In this document: positions 28,501 through 36,371 of the stretch, in pieces
Layout of the letters: every line of letters begins with the position of its first letter
Numbering within the stretch: position 1 is the stretch's first letter
Source: Amycolatopsis lurida
GTDB taxonomy: Bacteria > Actinomycetota > Actinomycetes > Mycobacteriales > Pseudonocardiaceae
Direction: 5' to 3'
Length of the DNA: 64,000 bases
Assembly (NCBI RefSeq): GCF_900105055.1
Contig: NZ_FNTA01000004.1
Span: 7,595,501-7,659,500, forward strand
Made by a program: the position numbers and the translations under genes
Notes under the pieces: generated by a model
What the model was told of the DNA's origin: nothing
The model's input: only the letters and a program-made list of their open reading frames with translations
Databases searched by the model: none

Positions 28501-29165
28501 TCAAGGTGCTGGTCGTCGAGGACGAACCGGTGGCCGCCGACGCGCATCGGGTGTACGTCGAGCGGATGCCCGGCTTCACCGTGTCCGGTGTCGTCCACTC
28601 CGGCGGCGACGCCCTGCGGTTCTGCGAACGCGAACCGGTGGACCTGGTGCTGCTGGACTTCTATCTCCCGGACACGCACGGCCTCGCGGTTTGCCGGTCG
28701 CTGCGCGCGGCCGGCCTCCCGATCGACGTCATCGCGGTGACCTCGGCGCGGGATCTGGCGCTGGTGAAGGCCGCCGTGTCGGTCGGCGTGGTGCAGTATC
28801 TGCTGAAACCGTTCACTTTCGCCTCGCTGCGGGAGAAACTCGAACGCTACGCCGAGTTCCACGGCGCTTCGGGCGAAGTCACCGGACAGGCCGAGATCGA
28901 TCGCGCGCTCGGCACCCTGCGCACCACCGAGCGGCAGGTCCTGCCGAAGGGGATGAGCGCGCAGACCCTGGAGTCGATCACCGAGGTCCTCGCCTCGGCC
29001 GCGGACGGCCTCTCCGCCGGGGCGGCCGCGACCGCGATCGGCGCCTCCCGCGTCACCGCGCGCCGCTACCTCGAATACCTCGCCGACAACGGCCTCGCCC
29101 AGCGCGAGCCCCGCTACGGCCAGGTCGGCCGCCCCGAGGTCTGGTACAAACCGAAAACCGTATAA
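28497..29165 (+). CDS. Response regulator, DcuR/CitB family
   Basis: 222 residues; its ATG overlaps the kinase stop (ATGA). Receiver domain about 1-120: VVEDEP acidic pocket, phospho-acceptor Asp in LVLLDFYLPDTHG, Thr in VTSARDL and Lys in LLKPFTF. After a linker, the C-terminal DNA-binding domain (about 150-222) is of the CitB/DcuR type, SAGAAATAIGASRVTARRYL then EYLADNGLA. Predicted to activate dicarboxylate uptake (dctA) on sensing external substrate. Confidence 0.93.
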   Translation: MIKVLVVEDEPVAADAHRVYVERMPGFTVSGVVHSGGDALRFCEREPVDLVLLDFYLPDTHGLAVCRSLRAAGLPIDVIAVTSARDLALVKAAVSVGVVQYLLKPFTFASLREKLERYAEFHGASGEVTGQAEIDRALGTLRTTERQVLPKGMSAQTLESITEVLASAADGLSAGAAATAIGASRVTARRYLEYLADNGLAQREPRYGQVGRPEVWYKPKTV

Positions 29166-29195
29166 CGACCTATACGTCGGCTCGACGGCTACCTT
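29165..29195 (+). promoter_or_regulatory. MerR-type promoter upstream of the 121-residue MerR gene
   Basis: -35 ACGACC (29165-29170), a 19-bp spacer containing CGTCG-GCT-CGACG, and -10 TACCTT (29190-29195), seven bases before the GTG start. The spacing and dyad fit MerR autoregulation and a leaderless message; the -35 match is weak. Confidence 0.55.
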
Positions 29196-29202
29196 GGGCA
29201 TC

Positions 29203-29568
29203 GTGAAAATCGGCGAACTCGCGCGGAAGACCGGGGTCAGCGTCCGTTCGCTGCGCTATTACGAGGAAGAGGGCTTGATCAGCCCAGGCCGCGAAGGCAA
29301 CGGTTATCGCGATTTCTGCGAAGGCTCGGTCGAGGCCGTCCTGCAGATCCGCGGGATGCTCGACGCCGGACTGCCGGTCAGGCTGATCCGTGAAGTCCTG
29401 CCGTACCTCGACGGACCGGAGCAGGTCCGGCCGAAGGAGCCGTGCGAGTACATGATCGGCGAGGTCGCGCGGCAGCGGGAAGTGCTCGATCGCCGGATCG
29501 CGCTCATGACCCGCAATCGCGACGCCCTCGACGCGTACCTCCGCGACTTGACCCTCACGCAAATGTGA
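29203..29568 (+). CDS. MerR family regulator
   Basis: 121 residues from GTG at 29203 (MKIGELARKTGVSVRSLRYY), preferred over TTG at 29194. Complete MerR helix-turn-helix with wing (EEEGLISPGREGNGYRDF), then a coiled-coil dimerisation helix to the end. The only Cys residues are CEGSV (wing region) and KEPCEYM at about residue 83, near the position used by redox- or metal-sensing MerR proteins, but there is no full metal-binding loop. The operator of the next gene overlaps its stop codon, so this protein very probably controls the quinone oxidoreductase. Confidence 0.9.
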   Translation: MKIGELARKTGVSVRSLRYYEEEGLISPGREGNGYRDFCEGSVEAVLQIRGMLDAGLPVRLIREVLPYLDGPEQVRPKEPCEYMIGEVARQREVLDRRIALMTRNRDALDAYLRDLTLTQM

Positions 29569-29578
29569 GGGTTTTAGC
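29548..29578 (+). promoter_or_regulatory. MerR-type operator of the quinone oxidoreductase gene
   Basis: -35 TTGACC (29548-29553), 19-bp spacer, -10 TTTAGC (29573-29578). Perfect 7-bp arms CCCTCAC (29552-29558) and GTGAGGG (29565-29571). It overlaps the last codons of the MerR gene. The downstream ATG is eight bases past the -10 and has no Shine-Dalgarno. Confidence 0.85.
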
Positions 29579-29586
29579 GTGCGGAC

Positions 29587-30537
29587 ATGACTTCGATGCG
29601 CGCGCTGCGACAGAACTCCTCGAACGGTCCCGAAGACCTTCACTTGATCACCGACGCACCCGTTCCGGCGCCGGGACCAGGTGAAATCCTGCTGAAGGTC
29701 ACCGCCGCGGGGGTCAACTTCGCCGACGTCATGCAGACGCGGGGCACGTACGAGGGCGGGCCGGAAGCCCCGTATGTCGCCGGGTTCGAGGCCGCCGGGG
29801 TGGTCGTCGCCGTGGGGGAGGGGGTGACCGCGCCCGCCGTCGGCGATCACGTCGTCGGGACCGGTGGCGGGGCTTTCGCCGAGTACATGGTCATGTCCGC
29901 GGCCGGCGCGGTACCGGTGCCCGGCGGCTGGTCGGACGAGCAGGCGATCGGGCTGATCCTGAACTGGGTCACGGCGCTCGCCGCGCTCAAGCCGCTGGGC
30001 AGGCTGGCCGCCGGTGAGACCGTGCTGGTGCAGGCGGCGGCAGGCGGGGTCGGCCAGGCCGCGGTCCGGCTGGCCAAGCACTACGGGGCGACCGTCGTCG
30101 GCGCCGCGTCGCCGGGCAAGCACGACTCGGTGCGGGCGCTGGGCGCCGACCGCGTGATCGCTTACGGCGAAGAGACGGGCGACGTGGACCTCGTGCTGGA
30201 ATCGGTGGGCGGCGCGGCTTTCTCCGCCAGTCTGGCCGCGGCCAAGCGGGTCACCGGACGTGTCGTGGTCTACGGCGTCGCCGGAGGTGAGGTCGCGATC
30301 ACGAACCGCGACTTGAACTTCCGGCATCAGATCCACGTGATCGGACTGCATCTCGGCGTGCTGATCGAGCACGCACCCGCGATCTTCGCGGAGCTGATGG
30401 ACGAACTGCGCAGCCTCATCGCCGCCGGTGTCTGCATGCCCGGAAGGCCGACGGTGTACGACCTCGCGGACGGGCCGAAGGCGCTCGCGGAACTCGAGGC
30501 GAGGGCGACGTCGGGAAAGCTGGTGCTACGGCCTTGA
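29587..30537 (+). CDS. NADPH:quinone oxidoreductase-like zinc-independent MDR enzyme
   Basis: 316 residues, standard for the QOR group. GroES-like N-terminal domain with VNFADVMQTRGTY and PYVAGFEAAGVVVAVGEGV; Rossmann domain with AAAGGVGQAAVRLAKHYGAT. The zinc-ligand residues of true alcohol dehydrogenases are missing, as in quinone oxidoreductases. It probably reduces quinones or enones at the expense of NADPH. The MerR-type operator in front indicates induction by an electrophile or oxidant through the adjacent regulator. Probably translated from a leaderless or near-leaderless message. Confidence 0.9.
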   Translation: MTSMRALRQNSSNGPEDLHLITDAPVPAPGPGEILLKVTAAGVNFADVMQTRGTYEGGPEAPYVAGFEAAGVVVAVGEGVTAPAVGDHVVGTGGGAFAEYMVMSAAGAVPVPGGWSDEQAIGLILNWVTALAALKPLGRLAAGETVLVQAAAGGVGQAAVRLAKHYGATVVGAASPGKHDSVRALGADRVIAYGEETGDVDLVLESVGGAAFSASLAAAKRVTGRVVVYGVAGGEVAITNRDLNFRHQIHVIGLHLGVLIEHAPAIFAELMDELRSLIAAGVCMPGRPTVYDLADGPKALAELEARATSGKLVLRP

Positions 30538-30690
30538 GCCCGACATGGTCGTATGCGAACACGTGCATGTCAATAGGGCGAAAGTGTTGGTAAATCACCA
30601 GCTGTCAGAGGCGACGAAAGTTGGTGCCGGGGCTCGGCCGGGGCTCCTAAATTCACGAACCATTCCGTTGTCCTCACAAGGAGTGGGTCC

Positions 30691-31239
30691 ATGGCAAGGA
30701 AGTTCTTCGTCTCCGCGTCCGTGAGCTTGGCGCTGCTGGCCGTCCCGGTCACCGCGGGCCAGGCCACGGCGGTGGTCCAGCCTGCTCAGCAGACCGCGGC
30801 GGCGACCACGGTCTACTACGACGCCTCGGGAGCGCCCAGCTTCCGCGCCGCCATCCAGGCGGGCGTGGCCAACTGGAACAACTCGGTGTCCAACGTGAAG
30901 CTGCAGGAGAGCTCGTCGGGCGCCACCCTGCGCTACACCGAGGGCAACGACCCCTCGGGTTCGTACGCCGAGACCGACGGCCACGGCCGCGGCACCATCT
31001 TCATCGACTACACGCAGGCGCGGGAGTACGACCAGACGCGGATCGCCGCGCACGAGACCGGTCACGCGCTCGGCCTGCCGGACAACTACCAGGGTCCGTG
31101 CTCCGAACTGATGTCCGGCGGCGGCCCCGGCCCGTCCTGCACCAACGCGAAGCCGAACGCCCAGGAGGTCTCCCGGGTGGACTCGCTGTGGGCCAACGGG
31201 CTCGTCGCGGCGGGTGTCATGCAGCGCATCTACAACTGA
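30691..31239 (+). CDS. Snapalysin-type small neutral metalloprotease (M7)
   Basis: 182 residues. A signal peptide (about 1-26, ends TAGQATA) and a short propeptide precede the mature enzyme that begins near TTVYYDASGAPSF. The active site HETGHALGLPD is the HExxHxxGxxD motif that defines snapalysins. Cys residues in GPCSELMSGG and GPSCTNA form the usual disulfide. AAGGAG lies nine bases upstream of the ATG. Secreted extracellular protease. A family A palindrome lies just after the gene. Confidence 0.93.
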   Translation: MARKFFVSASVSLALLAVPVTAGQATAVVQPAQQTAAATTVYYDASGAPSFRAAIQAGVANWNNSVSNVKLQESSSGATLRYTEGNDPSGSYAETDGHGRGTIFIDYTQAREYDQTRIAAHETGHALGLPDNYQGPCSELMSGGGPGPSCTNAKPNAQEVSRVDSLWANGLVAAGVMQRIYN

Positions 31240-31251
31240 CGCCTCTGGCCC

Positions 31252-31297
31252 CTCGTGAGTGGTAAGGACGGTTCTAACCGTCCTTACCACTCACGAG
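31252..31297. repeat. 46-bp perfect palindrome, family A copy 2
   Basis: Identical to the copies at 19471 and 47367. It lies 12 bases after the snapalysin stop and contains the stop codon (TCA at 31291-31293) of the convergent beta-helix gene. Confidence 0.95.
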
Positions 31298-32541
31298 AAT
31301 TCGTAGGCGCCCGCGTCGACCGCCAAGCCCGCGTACACGGGATTGCCGTCGACGTCGCGGTCGTCGTACTTCGTCGTGCCGAGGTCGATCGCCGGGCTCC
31401 CCGCCTGAAGGATCAGGTTCGTGGCCGAGGTGAACTTCGGGTCCGCGATCTTGTCCGTCGCACCGGGCGTGAACTGCCGGAGCCCGCCGAAGTACACGTT
31501 GTGGTCGGTCGCGGTGAACGTCACGTCCGCGTAGCCGACCTTGTACGCCGCATGGACGACGTTCTGCGTCATCGTCAGCATCCGGTTCGTGCAGCCGCCG
31601 TAGCAGACGAAACCCTCCGCCTCGGCGTTCGGGAGCCGGAGCGAGTTGTTGCGGAACACCGTGCCGAGCACGGGCCCGTTGCCGTCCTCCGCGCCGCGCG
31701 TGATGATCCCGCCGCGCGTCTTGGCGCCGTAGATCGCGTTGTATTCGAAGACGTTGCCGGTCGAGACGCCGTCGGGGTCCTTCGCGTCCGTGCCGAGTTC
31801 GGTGAAGGTCTCGTTGTCCTCGGAGATGTTGTGGTGGACGACGTTGCGGGAGCCGTAGAAGATCTCGACCGCGGCGCCGTCGAGGCCGCCGAAGTCGTCG
31901 GCCTTCGCGATCGAGCCGCTGATCCGGTTCCAGCCGATGTCGGAGTCGTTGCCCTGGACCAGGATGGCGAACGCGCCGGAGTCGTCGTCGCCGCCCGGTG
32001 TCACGACGGTCATGTGGTTGTTGTCGACCAGGTCGTTCTGCGTGACCTCGGTGCCCTCGGCCGACGGCGCGATGTACACCCCCGCGCCGGCGCCGGTGAT
32101 CAGGTTCGACAGCACCTTGTCGCGGTCGCCGGACACCTTCACCCCGGCCCACGAGCAGCGTCCCGCGTCGGCCGCGACGCCGACCTGGAGGTCCTTCACC
32201 ACGATGTCGTCGCCGGCGAGGTCGACACACGCTTCGGCGTTGCCCTTGACGATCGGCCGCGCTCCGGTGCCGTACGCGCCGATCGTGACACCCGGGCTCT
32301 TGACGGTGAGGCCGCCGGACCAGGCGCCTCCGCGACGCAACAGGACGGTGTCGCCCGCGGCGAACGTGGTGGCGGAGACCTTCGCCAGGGATTTCCACGG
32401 GGTCTGCTGCGAAGTGCCGCTCGCGGTGTCACTGCCGGAGACCTGGTCGACGTAGTAGGTCTTCGAGGCGGCTTCGGCCGTCGTGAATCCGGTGCACGCG
32501 ACGGCGGCGAGCACGGCCACGGAAAGCAGTTTCCAGGACAT
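31291..32541 (-). CDS. Secreted right-handed parallel beta-helix protein
   Basis: 416 residues from ATG at 32541 (MSWKLLSVAVLAAVACTGFT, a clean signal peptide); in-frame starts nine codons upstream are possible. The mature protein begins TYYVDQVSGSDTASGTSQQT, the usual opening of pectate-lyase-like/polysaccharide-lyase beta-helices, followed by Asn-ladder coils such as NVVHHNISEDN, NVFEYNAIYG and TVFRNNSL. The C-terminal IDLGTTKYDDRDVDGNPVYA, then GAYEFS, is typical of these proteins. It probably binds or cleaves an extracellular polysaccharide; no catalytic residues can be assigned. Its stop codon lies inside the family A palindrome. Confidence 0.85.
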   Translation of the reverse strand: MSWKLLSVAVLAAVACTGFTTAEAASKTYYVDQVSGSDTASGTSQQTPWKSLAKVSATTFAAGDTVLLRRGGAWSGGLTVKSPGVTIGAYGTGARPIVKGNAEACVDLAGDDIVVKDLQVGVAADAGRCSWAGVKVSGDRDKVLSNLITGAGAGVYIAPSAEGTEVTQNDLVDNNHMTVVTPGGDDDSGAFAILVQGNDSDIGWNRISGSIAKADDFGGLDGAAVEIFYGSRNVVHHNISEDNETFTELGTDAKDPDGVSTGNVFEYNAIYGAKTRGGIITRGAEDGNGPVLGTVFRNNSLRLPNAEAEGFVCYGGCTNRMLTMTQNVVHAAYKVGYADVTFTATDHNVYFGGLRQFTPGATDKIADPKFTSATNLILQAGSPAIDLGTTKYDDRDVDGNPVYAGLAVDAGAYEFS

Positions 32542-32608
32542 CCCGCGGACGGTAATCACCTGGCGCACAAGGGTCGTACAAAGACGTCGGTGGCTTTAGC
32601 ATGATCCG

Positions 32609-33685
32609 ATGCGCCGGGCGTCGAGGATTCTCGTAGCGGCCGCGCTGCTGTTCAGCGCCGTGGTGGCGAGCAGCGGGATCGCGTCCGCGCCGCCACCGGT
32701 CGCTCCCGCCGCCGGGCTGAACGAGCTCTGGAACGGCTACGGCGATCAAGGCGGTCACTGGACCGGCGGGGATCGCACGGTGTCGGTCCCGCTGCCGGAC
32801 GGCCGGACCGCGTGGCTGTTCTCGGACACGTTCCTCGGCACGGTGAACCCGGATCACAGCCGCCCCTCGGACAGCCCGATCGCCCGCAACACCCTGGTCG
32901 TCCAGCGGCCGGACGGCACGCTGGGGGAGACGCTGCACGGCGGCACCGCGGACGAGCCGGAGGCGCTGATCGGGCTCGCGGGTTCCGGCGAGCACTACTG
33001 GGTCGGCGACGGAGTCGTCCAAGGCGACGTCCTGCGGGTGCTCTACAACCGGTACCGGACGACGGGACCCGGAGGCCTCGACTTCCGGAGCAGCGGGACC
33101 TCGCTGGCCACCTTCCGGTTGCCCGAGCTGACGCCGTCCGAGCTGCTGGTGATCCCGGTGAGCGACAAGGTCGCGTGGGGATCGGAGCTGCTCGAAGACG
33201 GTGGCCACACCTACATCTACGGTGCCGAACAAGGACATCTCCGGCTCGCCAGGGTGCCCGTCGGGGGCCTTCGCGGGCCTTGGCAGTTCTGGACCGGCGC
33301 CGGGTGGTCGTCCCACGAAGAGGACTCCGCCCGGATGCTCGCAGGGGTCGGAACCGCGTTCTCCGTGACCCGCGTCGACGGCGAATACGTGCTGATCACC
33401 ATGGACACGAGCCCCGGCTTCAGCCCGGTGATGCTCGCCTACACCGCCGCTTCGCCGACCGGCCCGTTCGGCGATCCTGTCGTTCTCCACCGGGCACCCG
33501 AAGCCAGTGACCGGCGCATCGTCTACGACGCGACCGCCCATCCTCAGCTGAGCCGCGCCGGGAAGCTCACGGTGTCGTACAACGTGAACAGCCTGGATCA
33601 CGCCGACAACATCGCGGACGCGCGGATCTATCGGCCGCGGTTCGTCGAGGTCGCCTGGCCGCCTGCCCTACGCTTCATCGAGTGA
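32609..33685 (+). CDS. Secreted beta-propeller protein (DUF4185/DUF5005-like)
   Basis: 358 residues. A signal peptide (about 1-27, ends SSGIASA) is followed by repeated propeller-blade motifs: LNELWNGYGDQGGHWTGGDR, TAWLFSDTFLGTVNPD, YWVGDGVVQGDVLRVLYNRY, YIYGAEQGHLRLARVPVGG. The C-terminus has NVNSLDHADNIADARIYRPR. This is the pattern of five-bladed glycosidase-like propellers. Likely an extracellular glycan-binding or hydrolysing protein. Its stop overlaps the start of the next gene. Confidence 0.75.
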   Translation: MRRASRILVAAALLFSAVVASSGIASAPPPVAPAAGLNELWNGYGDQGGHWTGGDRTVSVPLPDGRTAWLFSDTFLGTVNPDHSRPSDSPIARNTLVVQRPDGTLGETLHGGTADEPEALIGLAGSGEHYWVGDGVVQGDVLRVLYNRYRTTGPGGLDFRSSGTSLATFRLPELTPSELLVIPVSDKVAWGSELLEDGGHTYIYGAEQGHLRLARVPVGGLRGPWQFWTGAGWSSHEEDSARMLAGVGTAFSVTRVDGEYVLITMDTSPGFSPVMLAYTAASPTGPFGDPVVLHRAPEASDRRIVYDATAHPQLSRAGKLTVSYNVNSLDHADNIADARIYRPRFVEVAWPPALRFIE

Positions 33686-34224
33686 TCGAGATACTCGACG
33701 ACCTCGACGTCCTCACCCGGCCGGACGTCGATCCGCGCGAACTGAGCCTCGCCGGCGCCTGCTACGGTTCGAAAGCCGCCGACACCGTCGCCCGCGACAG
33801 CGTCATCGAGGTCACGCTCTCGCCGATCGTCCACCGCTCGATCGGCGGAAGCGGCCGGGCCACGGAGTACTACGGCGCGGACGGTGAGCTCCTCTCTCGT
33901 GAAGAGGTGGTAGAGAACGCCGTCGAAACCGAGGGAATCGTTCACTTTTCCGGCAAATTCAGCTACCGGATCGTCGGCGGAACGGTCTCCGGGTTCGCCT
34001 TCTACGGTGGGGAGCGTGGCCTGCTCGCTCACTTCGGCCACCTGCGGTCTCGTGACGAGTTCCTCGACCTGTTCGGGACACCCGATCTCGTCGAGGAGAG
34101 CGTCGATTGCGGCGAGCTGATGGGCTACCGGCATCGCTACCGGACCGCCGGGAAGCAGGTCTTCTGGGACAGCTGGGACGATCGCGTGAGCTGGTTGAAC
34201 ATCGGTGACTTCGACTCTCGCTGA
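33682..34224 (+). CDS. Hypothetical protein, 180 residues
   Basis: The GTG start overlaps the stop of the propeller gene (GTGA), so the two are translationally coupled. No signal peptide; a cytosolic mixed alpha/beta protein with YYGADGELLSREEVVENAVE, FSGKFSYRIVGGTVSGFAFY and SRDEFLDLFGTPDLVEESVD. The last region resembles small proteins of toxin-immunity neighbourhoods, but I cannot name a family. It ends immediately next to the stop codon of the convergent gene (TGA-TCA with no spacer). Confidence 0.6.
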   Translation: MIEILDDLDVLTRPDVDPRELSLAGACYGSKAADTVARDSVIEVTLSPIVHRSIGGSGRATEYYGADGELLSREEVVENAVETEGIVHFSGKFSYRIVGGTVSGFAFYGGERGLLAHFGHLRSRDEFLDLFGTPDLVEESVDCGELMGYRHRYRTAGKQVFWDSWDDRVSWLNIGDFDSR

Positions 34225-34806
34225 TCATTCGAGCGCGCGGCCTCCCGGCGCTTCGATGGTCAGGGGAACCGACGTGTCACCGGTGAGCTGGTTCAGCCGG
34301 GTCATGGTCCGGTCCAGTTGCTCCGCCAGCCGCGGGATCGTGCTGGACGGGAGATAGGCCTCGGCCCCGGCGTCGAGAAGACGGCGCACCGGGCCGTCGT
34401 ACTTGACGCCGAGCTCAGCGTCCTCGATCTCCGTGATCACGATCCGCGCCTTCGGGTACAGCGCACGGAAGTTGCCGATCAACTGCGGGCTGCCCGGCGG
34501 GACCAGCAGAACGTCGACGGTCGGGGGAGCCGAGCGCAGGTCCAGGACGAGGTAGCCGGGGCCGAGCCGCTCGGACAACGAGTCCCGCGCCGACGCGGAC
34601 AGCTTCATGGCGGTGGCCACCACCGTGATGTCGCCGGAGTCCGGCGAAGGGACCGGTTCTTCGCGGACAGCGGCGGAAATCGTCGCGATGGTCTCGCCGT
34701 TCCTGGTGATGAGCACGTCCTCGCCAGGGCGGAGGGTGTCGATGAGCGCTACGAGTTCTTCAGGAAGCTGGGTGGCGTCGACCCACCGTGCGGACTGATC
34801 ACTCAT
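34225..34806 (-). CDS. Phd/YefM-like N-terminal domain protein
   Basis: 193 residues from ATG at 34806. Residues about 8-45 (VDATQLPEELVALIDTLRPG, then EDVLITRNGETIATI) match the prevent-host-death antitoxin fold, which binds DNA. The remaining 140 residues contain a strand-rich part (GPGYLVLDLRSAPPTVDVLL) and a helical C-terminus. No adjacent toxin gene is present. It may be a solitary regulator that recycled the antitoxin fold, or a protein whose similarity is superficial. Family B palindrome 1 lies upstream. Confidence 0.6.
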   Translation of the reverse strand: MSDQSARWVDATQLPEELVALIDTLRPGEDVLITRNGETIATISAAVREEPVPSPDSGDITVVATAMKLSASARDSLSERLGPGYLVLDLRSAPPTVDVLLVPPGSPQLIGNFRALYPKARIVITEIEDAELGVKYDGPVRRLLDAGAEAYLPSSTIPRLAEQLDRTMTRLNQLTGDTSVPLTIEAPGGRALE

Positions 34807-34848
34807 CACCCCATGATGGCCTGATTCCCCGCGCGTGGTGCAAGGACG

Positions 34849-34903
34849 GTACGTGAAGGCCCCCTTCACTGCGCTAGGCGCAATGAAGGGGGCCTTCACG
34901 TAC
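34849..34903. repeat. Family B palindrome, copy 1
   Basis: 20-bp perfect arms GTACGTGAAGGCCCCCTTCA (34849-34868) and reverse complement (34884-34903). The TGAAGGCCCCCTTC core is shared with copies at 49084-49142 and 55767-55815. A shorter imperfect hairpin, CGTGAGCGG with CCACTCACG (34926-34949), follows and resembles the outer part of family A. Together they fill the gap after the hexosaminidase gene and probably terminate the long catabolic operon. Confidence 0.9.
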
Positions 34904-34957
34904 TCCGGCGGACAAGAACACCGGTCGTGAGCGGCGATCACCACTCACGCCACGTGC

Positions 34958-36370
34958 TCACCGCTGCCGAGGCCGCCCCGGAACTCCGGGCCGCGTCTGC
35001 CAGGGGTGCGGCCCGTCGAGCGGCCGGTACTCGACGCCCAGCGCGTCCAGCCGGGGCAGGTGGTGGTCACGCAAACGCGGCAGGAACTCCGCGTAGTCCC
35101 GCCCGTCCGGCTCGCTCCACGCCACCTCGGCGAAGGCGCACAGACGCGGGAACGCGACGTAGTCCACCCGCCGCACGGTGTCGAGATGCTCCGACCACAC
35201 CTGCGCCTGCGCGCCGAGAATCGACTTCCCCTCGGGGAAATCGGCGGGCACCGGCTCGTAGCCGTAGAAGCTCTCCAGCGTGCTCAGGTAGCCGACGGGG
35301 ATCGGTTCGTCGGGGTGGTCGGACTGCCGGTGATCCAGGTACACGTGCTCCTCGGGGCACATGACGACGTCGTGCCCGGCGGTCGCCGCGCGGGCGCCGG
35401 CGGCTTCGCTCTGCCACGAGCCGATGACCATCGGCGGCAGGTCGCCCGCTTCGAGTACTTCGTCCCAGCCGAGCGGACGACGCCCTCGATCGACCAGGTG
35501 TTGCGCGATCTCGCGGACGAACCGGCCGTGCTCCTCGGTCGCGCCGGGCACCTCGTCGCCGCCGAGTGCGATGACCTCGGACGGGAAGATGTCCAGCACG
35601 TGGTCGAAGACGCGCTTGAAGAAGTCCACAGTGGACTTCTCCGTGTTCAGCAGCGACGTGCTGATGCCCCAGCTCGTCCAGACCTCCCATGGTTCGGCGG
35701 TTTCCGGGCCGAGTTCGGGGTACGCGGCGATCGCGGCCCGCGCGTGTCCGGGGATGTCGACCTCCGGGACGACCGTCACCGAACGTGCGGCGGCGTACGC
35801 GACGATCTCGCGGAGATCGTCGGCCGAGTAGAACCCGCCGTGCGGCCGCCCGTCCCGTTCCGGGCCGTCGTGCCGCCCGACCATGGACGACTTCCGCCAG
35901 CCACCGACCTCGGTCAGCCTGGGGAACTCGGGGATCTCGATCCGCCAGCCCTGGTCGTCGGTGAGGTGCAGGTTGAGCACGTTGAGCTTGTGCGTGGCGA
36001 TCAGGTCGATGAACCGCAGCACCTCGGCCTTGGTCCGGAAGTTCCTCGCCACGTCCAGTAAACAGCCGCGCCAGCCGAACCTCGGGTGGTCGGTGACCAC
36101 GCCGCACGGGATCGTCTGCTGTCCACTGTGGATCGATGCGGCCCGGAACGCGTCCGGCCCGATCAGCTGGCGGAGCGTCTGGCGGCCGTAGAACTCGCCT
36201 GCCGCGTCGGCCGCGTGCAGTGTCACGCCGGACGGATCGATCTCCAGCCGATAGCCCTCGGCGGGCAACAGCGCGTCGCGGCGCACGTCCACTTCGGACG
36301 GTACTGGGCATTGTCCCGGCAGGGGTTCCACCGAGACGGGGCGGGGGAGCAGAGTTTCGAAGCCAGGCAT
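34958..36370 (-). CDS. GH20 beta-N-acetylhexosaminidase, cytoplasmic
   Basis: 470 residues. N-terminal GH20b-like domain, then the catalytic barrel with the conserved RGCLLDVARNFRT, NLHLTDDQGWRIEIPEFP and VPEVDIPGHARAAI segments. The catalytic Asp-Glu pair is in ALGGDEVPG. The substrate-pocket Trp motif is IGSWQSEAAG. No signal peptide, so it acts on imported oligosaccharides, removing terminal GlcNAc from chitobiose-type substrates. Last gene of the eight-gene minus-strand operon (one base after the permease stop). In the context of the upstream lactonase, permease and dehydratase genes, a C1-oxidised chito-oligosaccharide is a plausible substrate. Confidence 0.92.
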   Translation of the reverse strand: MPGFETLLPRPVSVEPLPGQCPVPSEVDVRRDALLPAEGYRLEIDPSGVTLHAADAAGEFYGRQTLRQLIGPDAFRAASIHSGQQTIPCGVVTDHPRFGWRGCLLDVARNFRTKAEVLRFIDLIATHKLNVLNLHLTDDQGWRIEIPEFPRLTEVGGWRKSSMVGRHDGPERDGRPHGGFYSADDLREIVAYAAARSVTVVPEVDIPGHARAAIAAYPELGPETAEPWEVWTSWGISTSLLNTEKSTVDFFKRVFDHVLDIFPSEVIALGGDEVPGATEEHGRFVREIAQHLVDRGRRPLGWDEVLEAGDLPPMVIGSWQSEAAGARAATAGHDVVMCPEEHVYLDHRQSDHPDEPIPVGYLSTLESFYGYEPVPADFPEGKSILGAQAQVWSEHLDTVRRVDYVAFPRLCAFAEVAWSEPDGRDYAEFLPRLRDHHLPRLDALGVEYRPLDGPHPWQTRPGVPGRPRQR

Positions 36371-36371
36371 G

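Noticed and set aside
35621..35639. Reading the GTCCACAGTGGAC palindrome as a DasR (GlcNAc-regulon) site
   Set aside because: It does not match the ACTGGTCTAGACCACT-type DasR consensus, lies inside coding sequence and also occurs in unrelated genes such as uvrA.
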